Of a stretch of DNA of 54,384 nt, positions 21,982 through 31,441 are shown piece after piece (positions within the stretch are counted from its first letter, which is position 1; every line of letters begins with the position of its first letter). The notes under the pieces were generated by a model that did no database searches, was not told the DNA's origin, and was given only the letters and a program-made list of their open reading frames with translations. The stretch covers positions 1 to 54,384 of the IMG/VR virus record IMGVR_UViG_3300044809_000029, one strand, 5' to 3'. This DNA comes from a virus. A program made the translations under genes and the position numbers.

Positions 21982-24977
21982 CAGGCGAGGACGGTTTGGA
22001 AGACGGTTCCCGCGGCGCCGTCCGTGCCGTTGGCGCCCGTGCCGACCCCGTTGCCGTGCGTGCCGCCCGGAGAGGACAGGGTGCCCGCGTTGACGATCGG
22101 GGTGGTCGTGAACAGCACGACCGGGCCGCCGCCGCCACCACCGCCCCCGCCGCAGTTGCCCGTGGTGGGGGTGAAGCCGTTGCCGCCCGCGGAGCGGATC
22201 GTGCCGCCCGTGTTGTCGATCGACAGCGCGAAGATGATGACGCTCCCGCCTCCTGCGCCACCACCACCGCCGCTGTTCGTGCCGTCCCCGCCGCCGCCGC
22301 CGCCGCCGGTCCCGCCTGAGAGCGTGCGAACAGCGCCCGTGACGGGCGTCGCTGAGGTCAGGACGACCGACGGGATCTTCAACCGCTCCTTCGCCACGGT
22401 CGAAGTCGCCACGCCCGCAGGACCAGCAGAACCCGTGGACCCCGCTCCGCCCGCACCGCCGAGGCCAGACACGGCGAGGGCTGACACCGCGGCGGGAGTG
22501 GAGGGCGTGCCGGTAGCGCCGTTGCCGCCGTTGCCGCCGCTGCTCCATGTTCCGCTGCCGCCGCCTCCGGCTCCCGCCGTGGCAACAGAGGATGTGCCGT
22601 CGTCGTGGATCGTGCCCGCGTTGACGAACGCGCCCTGACAGAAGATCGCGTAGCCCTGCGTCTTGACCGTCACGCCCGTGTTGACGGTGAACGTGGTGGA
22701 GTGGCACTCGCGGTTCAGCGTGTAGGTCGTACCGGAGCGCGAGAAACCAGTGACGGCGCTCGTGCCGTCGAGGACGAGGGCGCCGTCCGAGCCGTCACCG
22801 AGCAGGCCCGCCCAGCCGCCGGTCGCGCCCGCGAGAGTGGCCCACTTCGCGCCGCCAGGCTGCGTCGAGTCCGCGGTGAGGACTTGGCCGTTCGTGCCGA
22901 TCGCCTTGCGGATGATCGTGTTGTCGGCCGACCCGATGAGGAGGTCGCCCTTCGCGTCGATGAGCGTCTGGAGGATCGCGTTCGGGTCCCCGCCGCCGTT
23001 GTTGGTGACGAGGCGCGAGTCGACCTTCACGCCGCTCGCGAGCCCGGCGTAGCTCCACGCCACCGCGGGCCCGTCCCACGGTCCGGCGGCCTTGACGACC
23101 TTCCCCGCGTTGGAGGGGTCCGGCTTGAGCCATGTGTCGGCGCTCGTGATCGACGCGTCAGTGGACGCGAGGTCCATGCGCTGCCCGGGCTCCCACATCA
23201 GGAAGTAGCCGGCGACCGTCGCGAAGTCCTGCGCGGCGACGCCGTGAACCGGGCCGGTCCCGCCCGCGGGGTAGCGCTTGAGGCGCTCGGAGGAGAGGCT
23301 CGTGCCGATCAGATCGTTCGCGGTCACGGCGCCCGTGTCGAGCTTCACGAGGTGCCCTTGCTTGCCCTTCGGGCCCTTCACGACGAGCGTCGGCGTGCCG
23401 CTTGTCGCGGTCCAGATCGGCTTGGTGTTGCTGATCCAGGTGAGGTCCACCGGCTCGAGGACGTTGCCGTTGGTGCCCCCGGCGGCGAGGATCGCGCAGC
23501 CGTCCGAGTCCGGACCGGGCGTGAGCAGGCTGCCGACGTCGCCGATCATGATGTTCGAGTCGAAGACGCCGCACTTCACGGAGGCGCGCTGCGGCTGCCC
23601 CACGACCATGCGATCAGTCGTGAACGCGTTGGCGGTCGACGCGCCGAGCCAGAGGTTCCTGGTGACGCTGTCGTCGCTGACGCTGTAGATGTACCCGTTG
23701 CCGTACGCCTCGCAGGGGCAGTCGCGGAGCACGGCGCCGCTCAGCAGGATCTGGTTCGGCCACAAGGGCACGAGCGTCGTCGCGGTCGACGGGCCCGTGT
23801 CCGTGAAGACGTTGGTGAGGGAGACGAACCGGGCGAGGACCGTCGTCGTGCCTGGCGTCGCGCTCGTCGCGCGGTAGACGATCCACGCGGTGGCGTCCGC
23901 GTCCGCGGGCATCGTGATCGTGGCGCTACCACCCGCAGCGACGACGGTCGCTGCGGACGCAGCGCTGACCATCGCCTCATCGACGACGCCGTACAGGGGC
24001 GCGTAGAAGTAGAAGAACGTGCCACCCGCGGTGAACGGAGCGCCCGTGGAGCCGCCGACATTGGCGACGGTGGTCGGGCCGGCGACCGGGGTGCTGCTCT
24101 CCCCGTAGATCCCGTAAGGGCCATCACCGAGATGCGCGCTGTCCGCTGAAACTCCGCCGATCATGTTGGAGCCCTTGCAGGCCCAACTGCTGAAGATGTT
24201 GCTCGCGAAGTTCGACCCGCCGCCGATGTACTGGTCCGCCTCCGCGTTGCGATCCAAGCCCCAGAAGAGACCGAGGTAGTTGCTCGAGCAGATCGTGTCG
24301 TACACCGAGGAGTGGTCGGCCGCGAACTCGATCCCGCGGTAGAAGTAGCTGGCGCGGACATCCCACGTAGAGCAGTTGCCGCCCGCAAGCAGCAAGCCGT
24401 GCATCTTGCACGGGGCCGGACCACCGGGGCTGCTGGTGTGCGTGGGGCCGCTGACGCCGATCCCGCGGATCTCGAAGTGCTCCGCCTTCAGGATGTCCGG
24501 GCGCAGCGCGTAATAGCCCTTCCCGAAGTCCGTGAGCGGCTGGATGACCGATGCCTCTTTGCCGTCCCCGTAGATGTTCGTCTTGGCGCCCGTGGCGACG
24601 ACCTCCGCGTCGGTTCGGTAGGCCGCCTGAGGCATGTAGATCGCGCTGGTGCGGGAAGGGTCGATGATCGCGGCGTTCGCGGCGAGGATCGCGGCAGTGA
24701 TCGCGCACCAGTCGATCTGCTGCGCTGTGCTGAGGGCGAACGGGTAGACGACCTGCGCGGCCGCGAGCGACGCGAACCGGGTCGAGAGAGCGTGCGCGGT
24801 GCCGTCGCCGATCGCGCCGTAGTCCTTGACGTTGAACCCGGACGGGGCAACGCCCTTGAACTTCCCCGCGATCGCGTCGTAGACCAGGCGGCGGTGGTCG
24901 AGAGCAGCAGTCGCCGCGTCAACGTCAGTGAGGGTCGCGAGGCTCCCGCCCCCCGATGAACGACCGGAGCTACTCAT
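21981..24977 (-). CDS. Giant appendage protein: beta-helix with polyglycine-rich tip (998 aa)
   Basis: Residues about 45-130 carry the spike entry FNVKDYGAIGDGTAHALS and AIYMPQAAYRT, the start of a pectate-lyase-like beta-helix extending to about 520. The middle (620-740) is a linker with DAKGDLLIGSADNTIIRKAI. The last 200 residues contain several Gly runs (AGAGGGGSGTWSSGGNGG, GGTGGGGGGGDGTNSGGG, NCGGGGGGGGGPVVL) separated by short strands, reminiscent of polyglycine-II receptor tips. The gene lies between capsid and connector genes, so it may be a capsid fibre rather than a tail fibre. Its neighbours are a repeat protein upstream and a trigger-factor-like chaperone downstream. Confidence 0.7.
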   Translation of the reverse strand: MSSSGRSSGGGSLATLTDVDAATAALDHRRLVYDAIAGKFKGVAPSGFNVKDYGAIGDGTAHALSTRFASLAAAQVVYPFALSTAQQIDWCAITAAILAANAAIIDPSRTSAIYMPQAAYRTDAEVVATGAKTNIYGDGKEASVIQPLTDFGKGYYALRPDILKAEHFEIRGIGVSGPTHTSSPGGPAPCKMHGLLLAGGNCSTWDVRASYFYRGIEFAADHSSVYDTICSSNYLGLFWGLDRNAEADQYIGGGSNFASNIFSSWACKGSNMIGGVSADSAHLGDGPYGIYGESSTPVAGPTTVANVGGSTGAPFTAGGTFFYFYAPLYGVVDEAMVSAASAATVVAAGGSATITMPADADATAWIVYRATSATPGTTTVLARFVSLTNVFTDTGPSTATTLVPLWPNQILLSGAVLRDCPCEAYGNGYIYSVSDDSVTRNLWLGASTANAFTTDRMVVGQPQRASVKCGVFDSNIMIGDVGSLLTPGPDSDGCAILAAGGTNGNVLEPVDLTWISNTKPIWTATSGTPTLVVKGPKGKQGHLVKLDTGAVTANDLIGTSLSSERLKRYPAGGTGPVHGVAAQDFATVAGYFLMWEPGQRMDLASTDASITSADTWLKPDPSNAGKVVKAAGPWDGPAVAWSYAGLASGVKVDSRLVTNNGGGDPNAILQTLIDAKGDLLIGSADNTIIRKAIGTNGQVLTADSTQPGGAKWATLAGATGGWAGLLGDGSDGALVLDGTSAVTGFSRSGTTYTLNRECHSTTFTVNTGVTVKTQGYAIFCQGAFVNAGTIHDDGTSSVATAGAGGGGSGTWSSGGNGGNGATGTPSTPAAVSALAVSGLGGAGGAGSTGSAGPAGVATSTVAKERLKIPSVVLTSATPVTGAVRTLSGGTGGGGGGGDGTNSGGGGGAGGGSVIIFALSIDNTGGTIRSAGGNGFTPTTGNCGGGGGGGGGPVVLFTTTPIVNAGTLSSPGGTHGNGVGTGANGTDGAAGTVFQTVLA

Positions 24978-25708
24978 CGGGTCGCCACCGACACTTCCGT
25001 CGTGCCCGAGACGCGCTCCAAGTACAAGCTCGTGCCGTACGCGATGCCGTTCGTGAAGCTGTCGCGGATCGACTCGTTCGCCGCGAGGGAAACCGTCGCG
25101 AGGATCGTGCCGCCGGACCCGTCACGCAGTCGCAGGACCGCGCCGGCGGACGTGGTCGTCTCCCGGGCGCTGAAGCTCATCAGGCGCCCAGTGCCCGCGA
25201 CGAGTTGCCCAGAGGAGGTCGCGGCAGCGGAAGCGAACGGGGTGGCGCCCGTGAGGAGCGCCTGGATCGCCGCGAGAGCGGTGTTGGCCGTCCCCTGACC
25301 AGTGCCCGTCGACGGGTCGCTCGTGATCTTCGCGAGCACGGCCGCGAGAGTCGTCTGCGTCGCGGGGTCCGCGGTGAGCTTCGCGAGGACAGCCGCCAGC
25401 GTGGTCTGCGAGGCGAGACCCGCGGTGTTCGTCTCCAGTCCGTCGACCGACGCCAGAACCGAGGCGAGCGTGGCCTCCGTCGCCGGCGCGGCGATGATCT
25501 TCGCAAGGATCGAAGCCAGCGTCGCCTGCGTCGCGAGCGTCGCGAGGTCGAAGTCGTTGGCGACCCCGTCCCCGCCCGTCGCGAGCTTGATGATCTGCGC
25601 TTGGACGCCATCCTGCGCGGGAGGGGAGCCGTTGCGGCTCGTGACCTCATCGGTGAGGACACGGAACGGGTTGCCGTCGGCGTCCTTGAGCTTCGTGTCG
25701 TCAGCCAT
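24974..25708 (-). CDS. Repeat-containing structural protein (244 aa)
   Basis: Residues about 55-150 hold four related units of about 17 residues (ATQATLASILAKIIAAP, ATEATLASVLASVDGL, ASQTTLAAVLAKLTADP, ATQTTLAAVLAKITSDP), a helical, probably trimeric, shaft. The C-terminal ~80 residues are a beta-sandwich-like cap (GRLMSFSARETTTSAGAVLR). It overlaps the giant appendage start (ATGA) and is likely its adaptor or a decoration protein. Confidence 0.6.
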   Translation of the reverse strand: MADDTKLKDADGNPFRVLTDEVTSRNGSPPAQDGVQAQIIKLATGGDGVANDFDLATLATQATLASILAKIIAAPATEATLASVLASVDGLETNTAGLASQTTLAAVLAKLTADPATQTTLAAVLAKITSDPSTGTGQGTANTALAAIQALLTGATPFASAAATSSGQLVAGTGRLMSFSARETTTSAGAVLRLRDGSGGTILATVSLAANESIRDSFTNGIAYGTSLYLERVSGTTEVSVATR

Positions 25709-25858
25709 CAGGCGCTCCTCCGTGCAGGGAGAACGAGGAAAGAGAAAAGAAAGAGGGGACCGCGCGCGTTAGCGGCGGTGATGCCACTCCGGGAGCTCAA
25801 GCCAGCCAGGGACGCGGATACGCCTCGGACGTGGCTCAAGCTCCTCGGGGAGCGGCGG
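25709..25858. other. 150-bp spacer between head genes
   Basis: No convincing gene. On the minus strand an imperfect 12-base inverted pair (GGAGCTTGAGCC / GGCTTGAGCTCC) lies at about 25797-25845, and a CTTTCTTTTCTCTTTC tract precedes the ribosome site of the next gene. This could be a weak processing or termination signal. Confidence 0.3.
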
Positions 25859-26236
25859 TTACTGCGTGTCGTCGCCCGCGTCGTGCGCGAGCAGGCTGTC
25901 CACGAGATCGTCCTTGAGGACGCGCCCGTTGGCGCCCGTGCCCTTCACGTCGAGACCGCGACGCTCCGCCTCCGCCTTCAGATCGGCGGGGCTGTGCGCC
26001 TCGTAGTCGCCGGTGATCCCGGCGAGTGACGGGGTCTCGTGCGGCTCGCGCTCCGAAGGAACGGGCTCGCTCGACGCGGCCGTGACCGGCTCGCTGGACG
26101 TGAACGCGCCCAGCTCGTCGCCGCGCGTGATCTCCTCCTCGGAGAGGTCGACCTTCTCCCCCTGGTAGGCGACCCGACGGGAACCGCCGGGCGCCTTGTA
26201 GGAGTAGAAGACGTGTCGGATCGTTCGCTGAGGCAT
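25859..26236 (-). CDS. Head protein with SAP/HeH-like C-terminus (125 aa)
   Basis: Starts RTIRHVFYSYKAPGGSRRVA and continues with an acidic Ser/Glu/Pro linker. The final ~40 residues (HSPADLKAEAERRGLDVKGT then NGRVLKDDLVDSLLAH) follow the SAP/HeH helix-extended-helix pattern often found in small head genes after the capsid gene. ATG 26236 is six bases past the capsid stop. Possible DNA or termination-factor contact is speculation. Confidence 0.65.
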   Translation of the reverse strand: MPQRTIRHVFYSYKAPGGSRRVAYQGEKVDLSEEEITRGDELGAFTSSEPVTAASSEPVPSEREPHETPSLAGITGDYEAHSPADLKAEAERRGLDVKGTGANGRVLKDDLVDSLLAHDAGDDTQ

Positions 26237-26241
26237 ACCGA

Positions 26242-27153
26242 TCAGGCCTGCAGGCCGGTGACCTCGAGGATCGCGAACGGGTCGGTGACGTACATGATCG
26301 GCAGCACGAACGACTGGAACCAGTCGCCCTGGCGGCCGTCCTTGTCGCGCCACGTCTCCGTCGTGAGGGGCATCTCGTAGCCGAGCTCGCCGACCTGTCC
26401 GGCGGCCAGGAAGTACGCGGAGCCGCCGGCCTTGCGGTTGGTGACCCACACGTTGTTGATCCCGGTGTCAGCGAGGACCGCCCGCGCCTGCGCCGCCGTC
26501 GCGCCGACCGCCATGCGGAAGTTCCGCCAGTCGACCGGGTTGACGATCATCGTGTCGTACTCGTAGCCGAGCTCGGTCTGCTCGACGGACTGCTGCACGA
26601 GCGTGAGATCGCTGATCGGCAGCGCGTTCGGTGCCGCGGTCGTCATGGTGAGCGCGGTCGCGTCCCCCCACGAGGAGCCGGTGGCCGTGCGGGAGTTCGC
26701 GGTGATCGCCGCCGCCAGCTCCGTGAGCGCGCGCTGCTGGACCTTGCGCACGATCGTGTTCGACAGCCGGGTGATGTCGCGCTGCACGCGACCGATGCGG
26801 TTGCGGCGACGTGCCTCGTCGGAGACGACGAACTTGCCGCCGAACTTCTCGACCTGCGCCGTGAGCGGGGCCGGGCGATCGAAGGTGATCTCCGGGAACT
26901 CACCGAGCGGCTCGACGCGCTGCACGTCACGGGTGGCGTACAGGTCGTTGGTGGTCGCCTGGTCGTAGATCACAGCGCCGCCGGTGATGTCACCGGCCGG
27001 GCTGAAAATCCGGTCGACCATGAACTTCTGCAGCGCGAGGTTGCTGATCGCTCGCGTGACGCGCGTGACGTCGTCGAGCAGCCAGTCCACGGTGTACGTG
27101 GTGCCCGACAGCGTCGGGGGAGCGAGGGGATAGGTGAGTGCGTCGTCAGCCAT
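26242..27153 (-). CDS. Major capsid protein, HK97-fold (303 aa)
   Basis: Position after scaffold and cement genes and size fit. Internal landmarks: FDRPAPLTAQVEKFGGKFVV, EARRRNRIGRVQRDITRLSN (spine-helix region), ELGYEYDTMIVNPVDWRNFR, and a C-terminal LPIMYVTDPFAILEVTGLQA strand. No N-terminal protease or delta-domain is apparent, fitting the use of a separate scaffold. Confidence 0.85.
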   Translation of the reverse strand: MADDALTYPLAPPTLSGTTYTVDWLLDDVTRVTRAISNLALQKFMVDRIFSPAGDITGGAVIYDQATTNDLYATRDVQRVEPLGEFPEITFDRPAPLTAQVEKFGGKFVVSDEARRRNRIGRVQRDITRLSNTIVRKVQQRALTELAAAITANSRTATGSSWGDATALTMTTAAPNALPISDLTLVQQSVEQTELGYEYDTMIVNPVDWRNFRMAVGATAAQARAVLADTGINNVWVTNRKAGGSAYFLAAGQVGELGYEMPLTTETWRDKDGRQGDWFQSFVLPIMYVTDPFAILEVTGLQA

Positions 27154-27181
27154 CTCAGGTTCCTTTCAGGCCCGCGATGGC

Positions 27182-27586
27182 CTAGTTGAGCTTCACGTAG
27201 ACGTCGTTGCCGTTCGTGCCAGCGGTGACGGCGATCCCCGCGGGGACGCCGGACGCGAGCACGACGGCCTGACCGGCGGTGCCGACCTCGACCTGGGCGC
27301 CGACGGCGATGGTGCCGGCGGCGGTGACGGGGACGATCCGGCCGGGGGTGCCGATAACGCGGCCCTTGGCGCCGGACGCCACGTCGTAGGCGGACACGCC
27401 GAACGCCTTCGCGGCGGCCGTGGTGTGCGCCATGCGGAGGTTCGAGCCCTCCGACGTCGCGGAGAGACCGGGGCCGGACGTGATGTCGGCCGAAGGGGAG
27501 ACGAAACGCTTCCCGGTGACGGCAGCCGTCGCCTGGAAAGTGATGTCGCTCGTCTCGTAGAGCGGGAAGCAGGTGTTCGCGGGCAT
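27182..27586 (-). CDS. Capsid cement / decoration protein, DUF2190-like (134 aa)
   Basis: Beta-rich throughout: VTGKRFVSPSADITSGPGLS, GVSAYDVASGAKGRVIGTPG, IVPVTAAGTIAVGAQVEVGT, ending GNDVYVKLN. The GxxAxDVAxGxxxxVI pattern is characteristic of DUF2190 capsid cement proteins. It lies between scaffold and capsid genes. ATG 27586 follows a GGAGGGG ribosome site. Confidence 0.8.
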   Translation of the reverse strand: MPANTCFPLYETSDITFQATAAVTGKRFVSPSADITSGPGLSATSEGSNLRMAHTTAAAKAFGVSAYDVASGAKGRVIGTPGRIVPVTAAGTIAVGAQVEVGTAGQAVVLASGVPAGIAVTAGTNGNDVYVKLN

Positions 27587-27611
27587 GAGTTCCCCTCCTG
27601 GGGAGCGGGGT

Positions 27612-28238
27612 CTAGGTCTGAAGCTCGTCCCGCGAGCGGAGCTGCGGGAAGATCGCCGCGAATGCGGCGGCCTCGTCGGCTGGTTGCGCCGCCTCTTGGC
27701 GGGCGCCCTGGTGCTGGTCCACGGTGTGCGTGTCCGTGGTGGGCGTCGCGCCCTTGAACAGGTCCTCGCCGTATTCAGCCGTCGCGGCCGTGATGGCGTC
27801 CTTGAGGTTCTGCGGCTCGTCGGCGTCGTCGTATTCGACGCTGTCGAGGAGTCGAGCGGCGGCCTTGGCCTTGCCGCCCGTGAGGCCCTCTTCGGCGAGG
27901 GCCATGAGGAGATGGGCGCGGCGGAGCTTCTCGGTCGCCTTCGCGGCGAGTGCCTGCCCGTCCTCGGCCTGCTTCTTGAGCTTCTCCGTCTCGGAGAGCT
28001 TGTCCTCTTCGAGCTTGTCGAGCTTGGCTTGCGCGTCGCGCGCTGCCTTCTCGGCCGTCTTGCGGGCGGTGTCGGCTTCCTTGCGTGCCGCGCGTTCGGC
28101 TTCGAGTGCGCGGTGCCCGGCCTCGCCGAGCTTGTCCTTCTCCGCCTGCTCAGCGGCCTTCTTCTCGTCCGCAGCCTTCTTAGCGGCGGCTTCCTGCTCA
28201 GCCTTCGCGGCCTCTGCAGCGGGGTCGGTGTCGGGCAT
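27612..28238 (-). CDS. Capsid scaffolding protein (208 aa)
   Basis: Almost entirely charged coiled coil (residues about 5-110, rich in Ala, Lys and Glu), then a helical ALAEEGLTGGKAKAAARLLD region typical of DUF4355/GP20-type scaffolds, and an acidic C-terminus. It precedes the capsid genes. The scaffold guides procapsid assembly and leaves before DNA packaging. Confidence 0.85.
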   Translation of the reverse strand: MPDTDPAAEAAKAEQEAAAKKAADEKKAAEQAEKDKLGEAGHRALEAERAARKEADTARKTAEKAARDAQAKLDKLEEDKLSETEKLKKQAEDGQALAAKATEKLRRAHLLMALAEEGLTGGKAKAAARLLDSVEYDDADEPQNLKDAITAATAEYGEDLFKGATPTTDTHTVDQHQGARQEAAQPADEAAAFAAIFPQLRSRDELQT

Positions 28239-28289
28239 CGCGCCGTCCTCCTGGTATGAGCCCGTCGCATCGCGCGGCGGGCGAGTGAA

Positions 28290-28334
28290 CCGGCGACATC
28301 GCCGGAGCGGTCTTGGTCCGCGCCTGAGGCGCGG
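28290..28334. terminator. Two tandem hairpins upstream of the scaffold gene
   Basis: CCGGCGA/TCGCCGG with a 2-base loop (28290-28305) and CCGCGCC/GGCGCGG with a 3-base loop (28318-28334), both perfect. They fill most of the 104-bp space after the MuF-like gene. With no T-run, they may trim or stabilise the highly expressed capsid messages. Confidence 0.4.
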
Positions 28335-28342
28335 CGAAGTTG

Positions 28343-29164
28343 TTAGGTCAGTGCCGCGAGCGGCGACTCGGTGATCCCGTCGTGCTCGTGGAGCATCGGA
28401 ACGGACGCGATCAGCGCATCGAACGGCACGGCGCCCGAGCGGATCAGGCTGGCCTTCTCAGACCCGAGGAGCAGATCCTGCTCCGTCGGCGTCAACGCGT
28501 CGAACGTCTCCCGCCCTGTGGGCCGGTGGATCGTCTCGCGGACACCGTCGACTACCGGCTCGGCTTGGCAGCGACAGAAACGGTGGTTGCGGAGCACGTC
28601 GCCCTTGCGTTCGACCGCGCCCGTAGCGGACGCGAGACAAGCGCCGCACGCCCCCGCCGCCGTAACGCGACGCCACCCCTTGATCTGCTCGTCCAACGTC
28701 ATCAGGTCGTGCAGAGCAGCCCGTGGAGCCGCGAGGGACTCCGTTGCGACGACGCGGACAGCGCGGTTGCGGCCCATTCTCAGCGCCTCCGCTTCGTTGC
28801 GGCCCTGCGCTAGCGCGATCTTGGTCGTGATGAGCGCGCCGGCAAACGCCTTCACCAGCGGCTGCCCCGATGAGTCGCTCCCGGCGTACCGGGCCGTATC
28901 GACCGGCTGGGTCGATGTTGGGCGACCTAGTTCGGCGGAGACGTACCCCGCGAGATACGCGCCCGAGAAGCCCGCTCCGAGAGCCTGCGCTCGCTCGAGC
29001 ACAAGAGCCGCCGTTGTGGACCACTGCTCGAAGGTGCCGTTGAGGTCCCGTGCGCTGATCTGCTGCCATCGCGTGACTGACGCGGCCACGGCCTGCTGGC
29101 GGATCGTGAGCAAGCGCGCGCGGTAGGCGTCCGTGAGTTGCACGGCCCGCTGGGTGGCGGGCAC
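28343..29164 (-). CDS. Minor head protein, MuF/gp7-like (273 aa)
   Basis: Follows the portal and contains the MuF-like helical part plus a Cys/His cluster (GACGACLASATGAVERKGDV, FCRCQAEPV). This combination (C-x2-C ... H-x-FCRC) is common in phage head morphogenesis proteins annotated VG15 or MuF. GTG 29164 lies one base past the previous stop. Role: portal-proximal assembly or ejection protein. Confidence 0.75.
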   Translation of the reverse strand: MPATQRAVQLTDAYRARLLTIRQQAVAASVTRWQQISARDLNGTFEQWSTTAALVLERAQALGAGFSGAYLAGYVSAELGRPTSTQPVDTARYAGSDSSGQPLVKAFAGALITTKIALAQGRNEAEALRMGRNRAVRVVATESLAAPRAALHDLMTLDEQIKGWRRVTAAGACGACLASATGAVERKGDVLRNHRFCRCQAEPVVDGVRETIHRPTGRETFDALTPTEQDLLLGSEKASLIRSGAVPFDALIASVPMLHEHDGITESPLAALT

Positions 29165-29165
29165 C

Positions 29166-29321
29166 CTACGGCTTCCTGGGCCAGCCCGGATCGCCCTGCA
29201 ACATGCACACGATCTCGAACCCGTCGAGTGGGCACACGAACGTCACCGGGCCGGGGATGATCGCCTGGCCTCGCTTGGGGACCAAGTCGAAGAACTCGCA
29301 CACCGGGCACTGAAGGCTCAT
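29166..29321 (-). CDS. Small zinc-ribbon-like protein (51 aa)
   Basis: ATG 29321 overlaps the portal stop (ATGA). Four Cys in two groups (LQCPVCEFFDLVPKRG and FVCPLDGFEIVCM) suggest zinc binding. Tiny Cys-rich proteins next to portal genes are common in actinophages. Function unknown. Confidence 0.6.
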   Translation of the reverse strand: MSLQCPVCEFFDLVPKRGQAIIPGPVTFVCPLDGFEIVCMLQGDPGWPRKP

Positions 29322-30769
29322 GCGGCCACCGGAAGCTCAGGCGCGGCCGACGGGATGGTGCCGTTGTTCGTCGTGTCCGGGCTGAACAGGGATGCGAGCT
29401 GCGCGTCCTGCATCTCCTGCTCTCGCAGCCGCTTCAGACGAGCGATCTCGGAGGGTCCGTAACCGGCCTCCTCCATGAGCGCCTGCCACGGCACGCCGAT
29501 CTGCTGCTTCTTCACGAGCGAGTCAGCGATCACGCCGGGCGCGCGGGACTCCGGATCGCGCCAGATCGTGTCAGCGTCCATGACCTCGGACTTCCGGCGG
29601 TCCGCGGTCACGTCAGCGCCCGTCGCGAACGAGCGCCACTTGAACGCGAGACGCATCGCCTCCTCCCACGAGTCAGCGAAGTCCAGTTGCTTGCGACGCA
29701 CCTTAGCGACCAACCCGGTCTCCGCCGCCTTCAGGGCATCGCCGGAGAGGTTGACCATCTTCGCGAGCAAGTAATGAGGCGGCGTGCGGGTCTGCGCGGC
29801 GATGTGCTGCACCGCGAGCTCCACGCCGTGAACGTAGTTTCCGAGATCACCCGGGGAGAGGTCATAGGCCTTCGCGTTGGGGTCCTCGAAGACGAGCATC
29901 CGTGAGACGGCCATCTCGATCGGCACAGGCATCGGCTGACCCGCCTGCGGGTGCCCCTCCGGGAACCTGGGGACCTCCACGCCGGACAGCACGCGCTGAC
30001 GGAACGCCTGGTACTCGGACGCGACGATCATGTCCGTGAAGAACTTATTCGCCGCGTCGTTGAGTCGGATCGCGGGTCGCAGATCGCTCACGCCTCCGTC
30101 CAGCAGCCCGGGAGTGTTCGCCATCGGCACAATCGGCACAATCCCGAGCGGGTTCGCCGTACGGCCCACGAGCTGCTGCTCACCAGTCGAGACTGGCAAC
30201 TCCACGCCGAGCGCCGCAACCCTGCCGGCCGCTCCATCAGAGCGCCAGAGGTACGTGAAATCGGGCAGGTAGAGAACGATGACCGTGGAGCCGTCGAAGT
30301 CCCGGTAGCGCTTCAGCGCCGCGAGGCGGGTCTGCGGATCGGACGGGTCGACCTCAACGATGACCTGCGACGGATGCTCCACGCGTATCCGCGGCACACC
30401 GTTCGGACCAGGCCCGACGGACAGGTAGGAGACCATGCACTTCCCGGCCTCCGTGTGCGCCTTCAGCGACTCCGCGTCCAGCCGGTTGGCCTGCCAGATC
30501 TTCCAGGCGTCCATGTCCGCCTCGTCCGTGTCGAAGCGGAAGCCCTGCACCGCAAGCCGCTCAGCGGGGGAGTCGACGACGAGCCCGCACCAGTTCGTCG
30601 CGAACTCCTGGAAGAGGACCCCGAACGCTTCCTTGAACTTCGACGTAGCGAAGCTCAGACGGTGATTGCCCGCGTAGTACGCCTCGTAGAGATCGACCTT
30701 CGGTTGGCGCGCGCTCAGCTTCTGCTCAAGCAGGCTCCGCCACGCGTCCGGTGTCAGGTCCCGCGGCAC
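29318..30769 (-). CDS. Portal protein, SPP1 gp6-like (483 aa)
   Basis: Starts [20 protein letters not shown], contains [40 protein letters not shown], and the stem region [20 protein letters not shown] then [20 protein letters not shown], all matching phage_prot_Gp6 portals. Forms the dodecameric ring for DNA entry and tail attachment. Its first 44 bp overlap the end of the HNH gene upstream. Confidence 0.9.
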   Translation of the reverse strand: MPRDLTPDAWRSLLEQKLSARQPKVDLYEAYYAGNHRLSFATSKFKEAFGVLFQEFATNWCGLVVDSPAERLAVQGFRFDTDEADMDAWKIWQANRLDAESLKAHTEAGKCMVSYLSVGPGPNGVPRIRVEHPSQVIVEVDPSDPQTRLAALKRYRDFDGSTVIVLYLPDFTYLWRSDGAAGRVAALGVELPVSTGEQQLVGRTANPLGIVPIVPMANTPGLLDGGVSDLRPAIRLNDAANKFFTDMIVASEYQAFRQRVLSGVEVPRFPEGHPQAGQPMPVPIEMAVSRMLVFEDPNAKAYDLSPGDLGNYVHGVELAVQHIAAQTRTPPHYLLAKMVNLSGDALKAAETGLVAKVRRKQLDFADSWEEAMRLAFKWRSFATGADVTADRRKSEVMDADTIWRDPESRAPGVIADSLVKKQQIGVPWQALMEEAGYGPSEIARLKRLREQEMQDAQLASLFSPDTTNNGTIPSAAPELPVAA

Positions 30770-31427
30770 TTAGTAGCAGCCCCGCATCGACTTCGCCCGC
30801 GTAACGTTCAAGGACAGCGCGAGCCCAAGCCACGAGTTCTGTCGGCCGTTGCCCTGAGGGGTGGGTCGACGACCACAGTTCGAGGTTCTCGATGCGGTTG
30901 TCGGCGCGGTCGCCGTTGCGGTGGTGGACTGATTCATCTGGCCGCAGCTCCCTTCCAAGGTGTCGCGCCATGACGACACGGTGCTCGAACTGCGATCCGA
31001 TTCGTCGGTAGCCGAGCGGCGAGATGGAGCCCGACCCGGCCGCAGCCCGCGTGAGCACCAGTGGGTCGCCGGATTTACGCCACCGCCAGTAGTGCAGAGG
31101 GCACCACCCGCGCGAACTTGCGACGCGTTCACACGACTCGACAGCGCATTTGACGTGCGCGCTCTTGCGGACGTATCCACGCTGATACTCGCGTTGGTAG
31201 TGCTTCGGGCACAGGCCTCGCGCGAGCGGTGTGAGATCGCAGCCAGGCTCCGTACATGCCGTGGGCAAGGAATCCCTGATGGGTCTGCCTGCGGCCGGAT
31301 CGCCCCAACGTTTCAGCCGCGCGTAATGCGGGCCGCAGTATCCGCGAGCCCGATGAGTTCGCTCGCATCCTTCGACGGCGCACTGTGGATTCGTCACGCT
31401 CACAACTTTACAGCGAGGAGTGGACAT
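30726..31427 (-). CDS. HNH endonuclease with three zinc-binding repeats (233 aa)
   Basis: Three copies of C-x4-C-x7-RG-x-C-x2-HY ([60 protein letters not shown]) are followed by an HNH_3 core ([14 protein letters not shown] then [20 protein letters not shown]). It is wedged between terminase and portal genes and overlaps the portal start by 44 bp, the hallmark of a homing-type insertion. It may cut related phages lacking the insertion. Confidence 0.8.
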   Translation of the reverse strand: MSTPRCKVVSVTNPQCAVEGCERTHRARGYCGPHYARLKRWGDPAAGRPIRDSLPTACTEPGCDLTPLARGLCPKHYQREYQRGYVRKSAHVKCAVESCERVASSRGWCPLHYWRWRKSGDPLVLTRAAAGSGSISPLGYRRIGSQFEHRVVMARHLGRELRPDESVHHRNGDRADNRIENLELWSSTHPSGQRPTELVAWARAVLERYAGEVDAGLLLSAAGPDTGRVAEPA

Positions 31428-31441
31428 ACGGGGAGGGGACG

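Noticed and set aside
22100-22350. GGC/GCC runs as a tandem DNA repeat
   Set aside because: They are codon runs for Gly in the appendage tip with irregular spacing, not a DNA tandem array.
21996-24149. Long Val/Arg/Pro-rich open frames on the plus strand
   Set aside because: Shadows of the giant appendage gene in GC-rich DNA; no ribosome sites, and the minus frame has clear fibre motifs.
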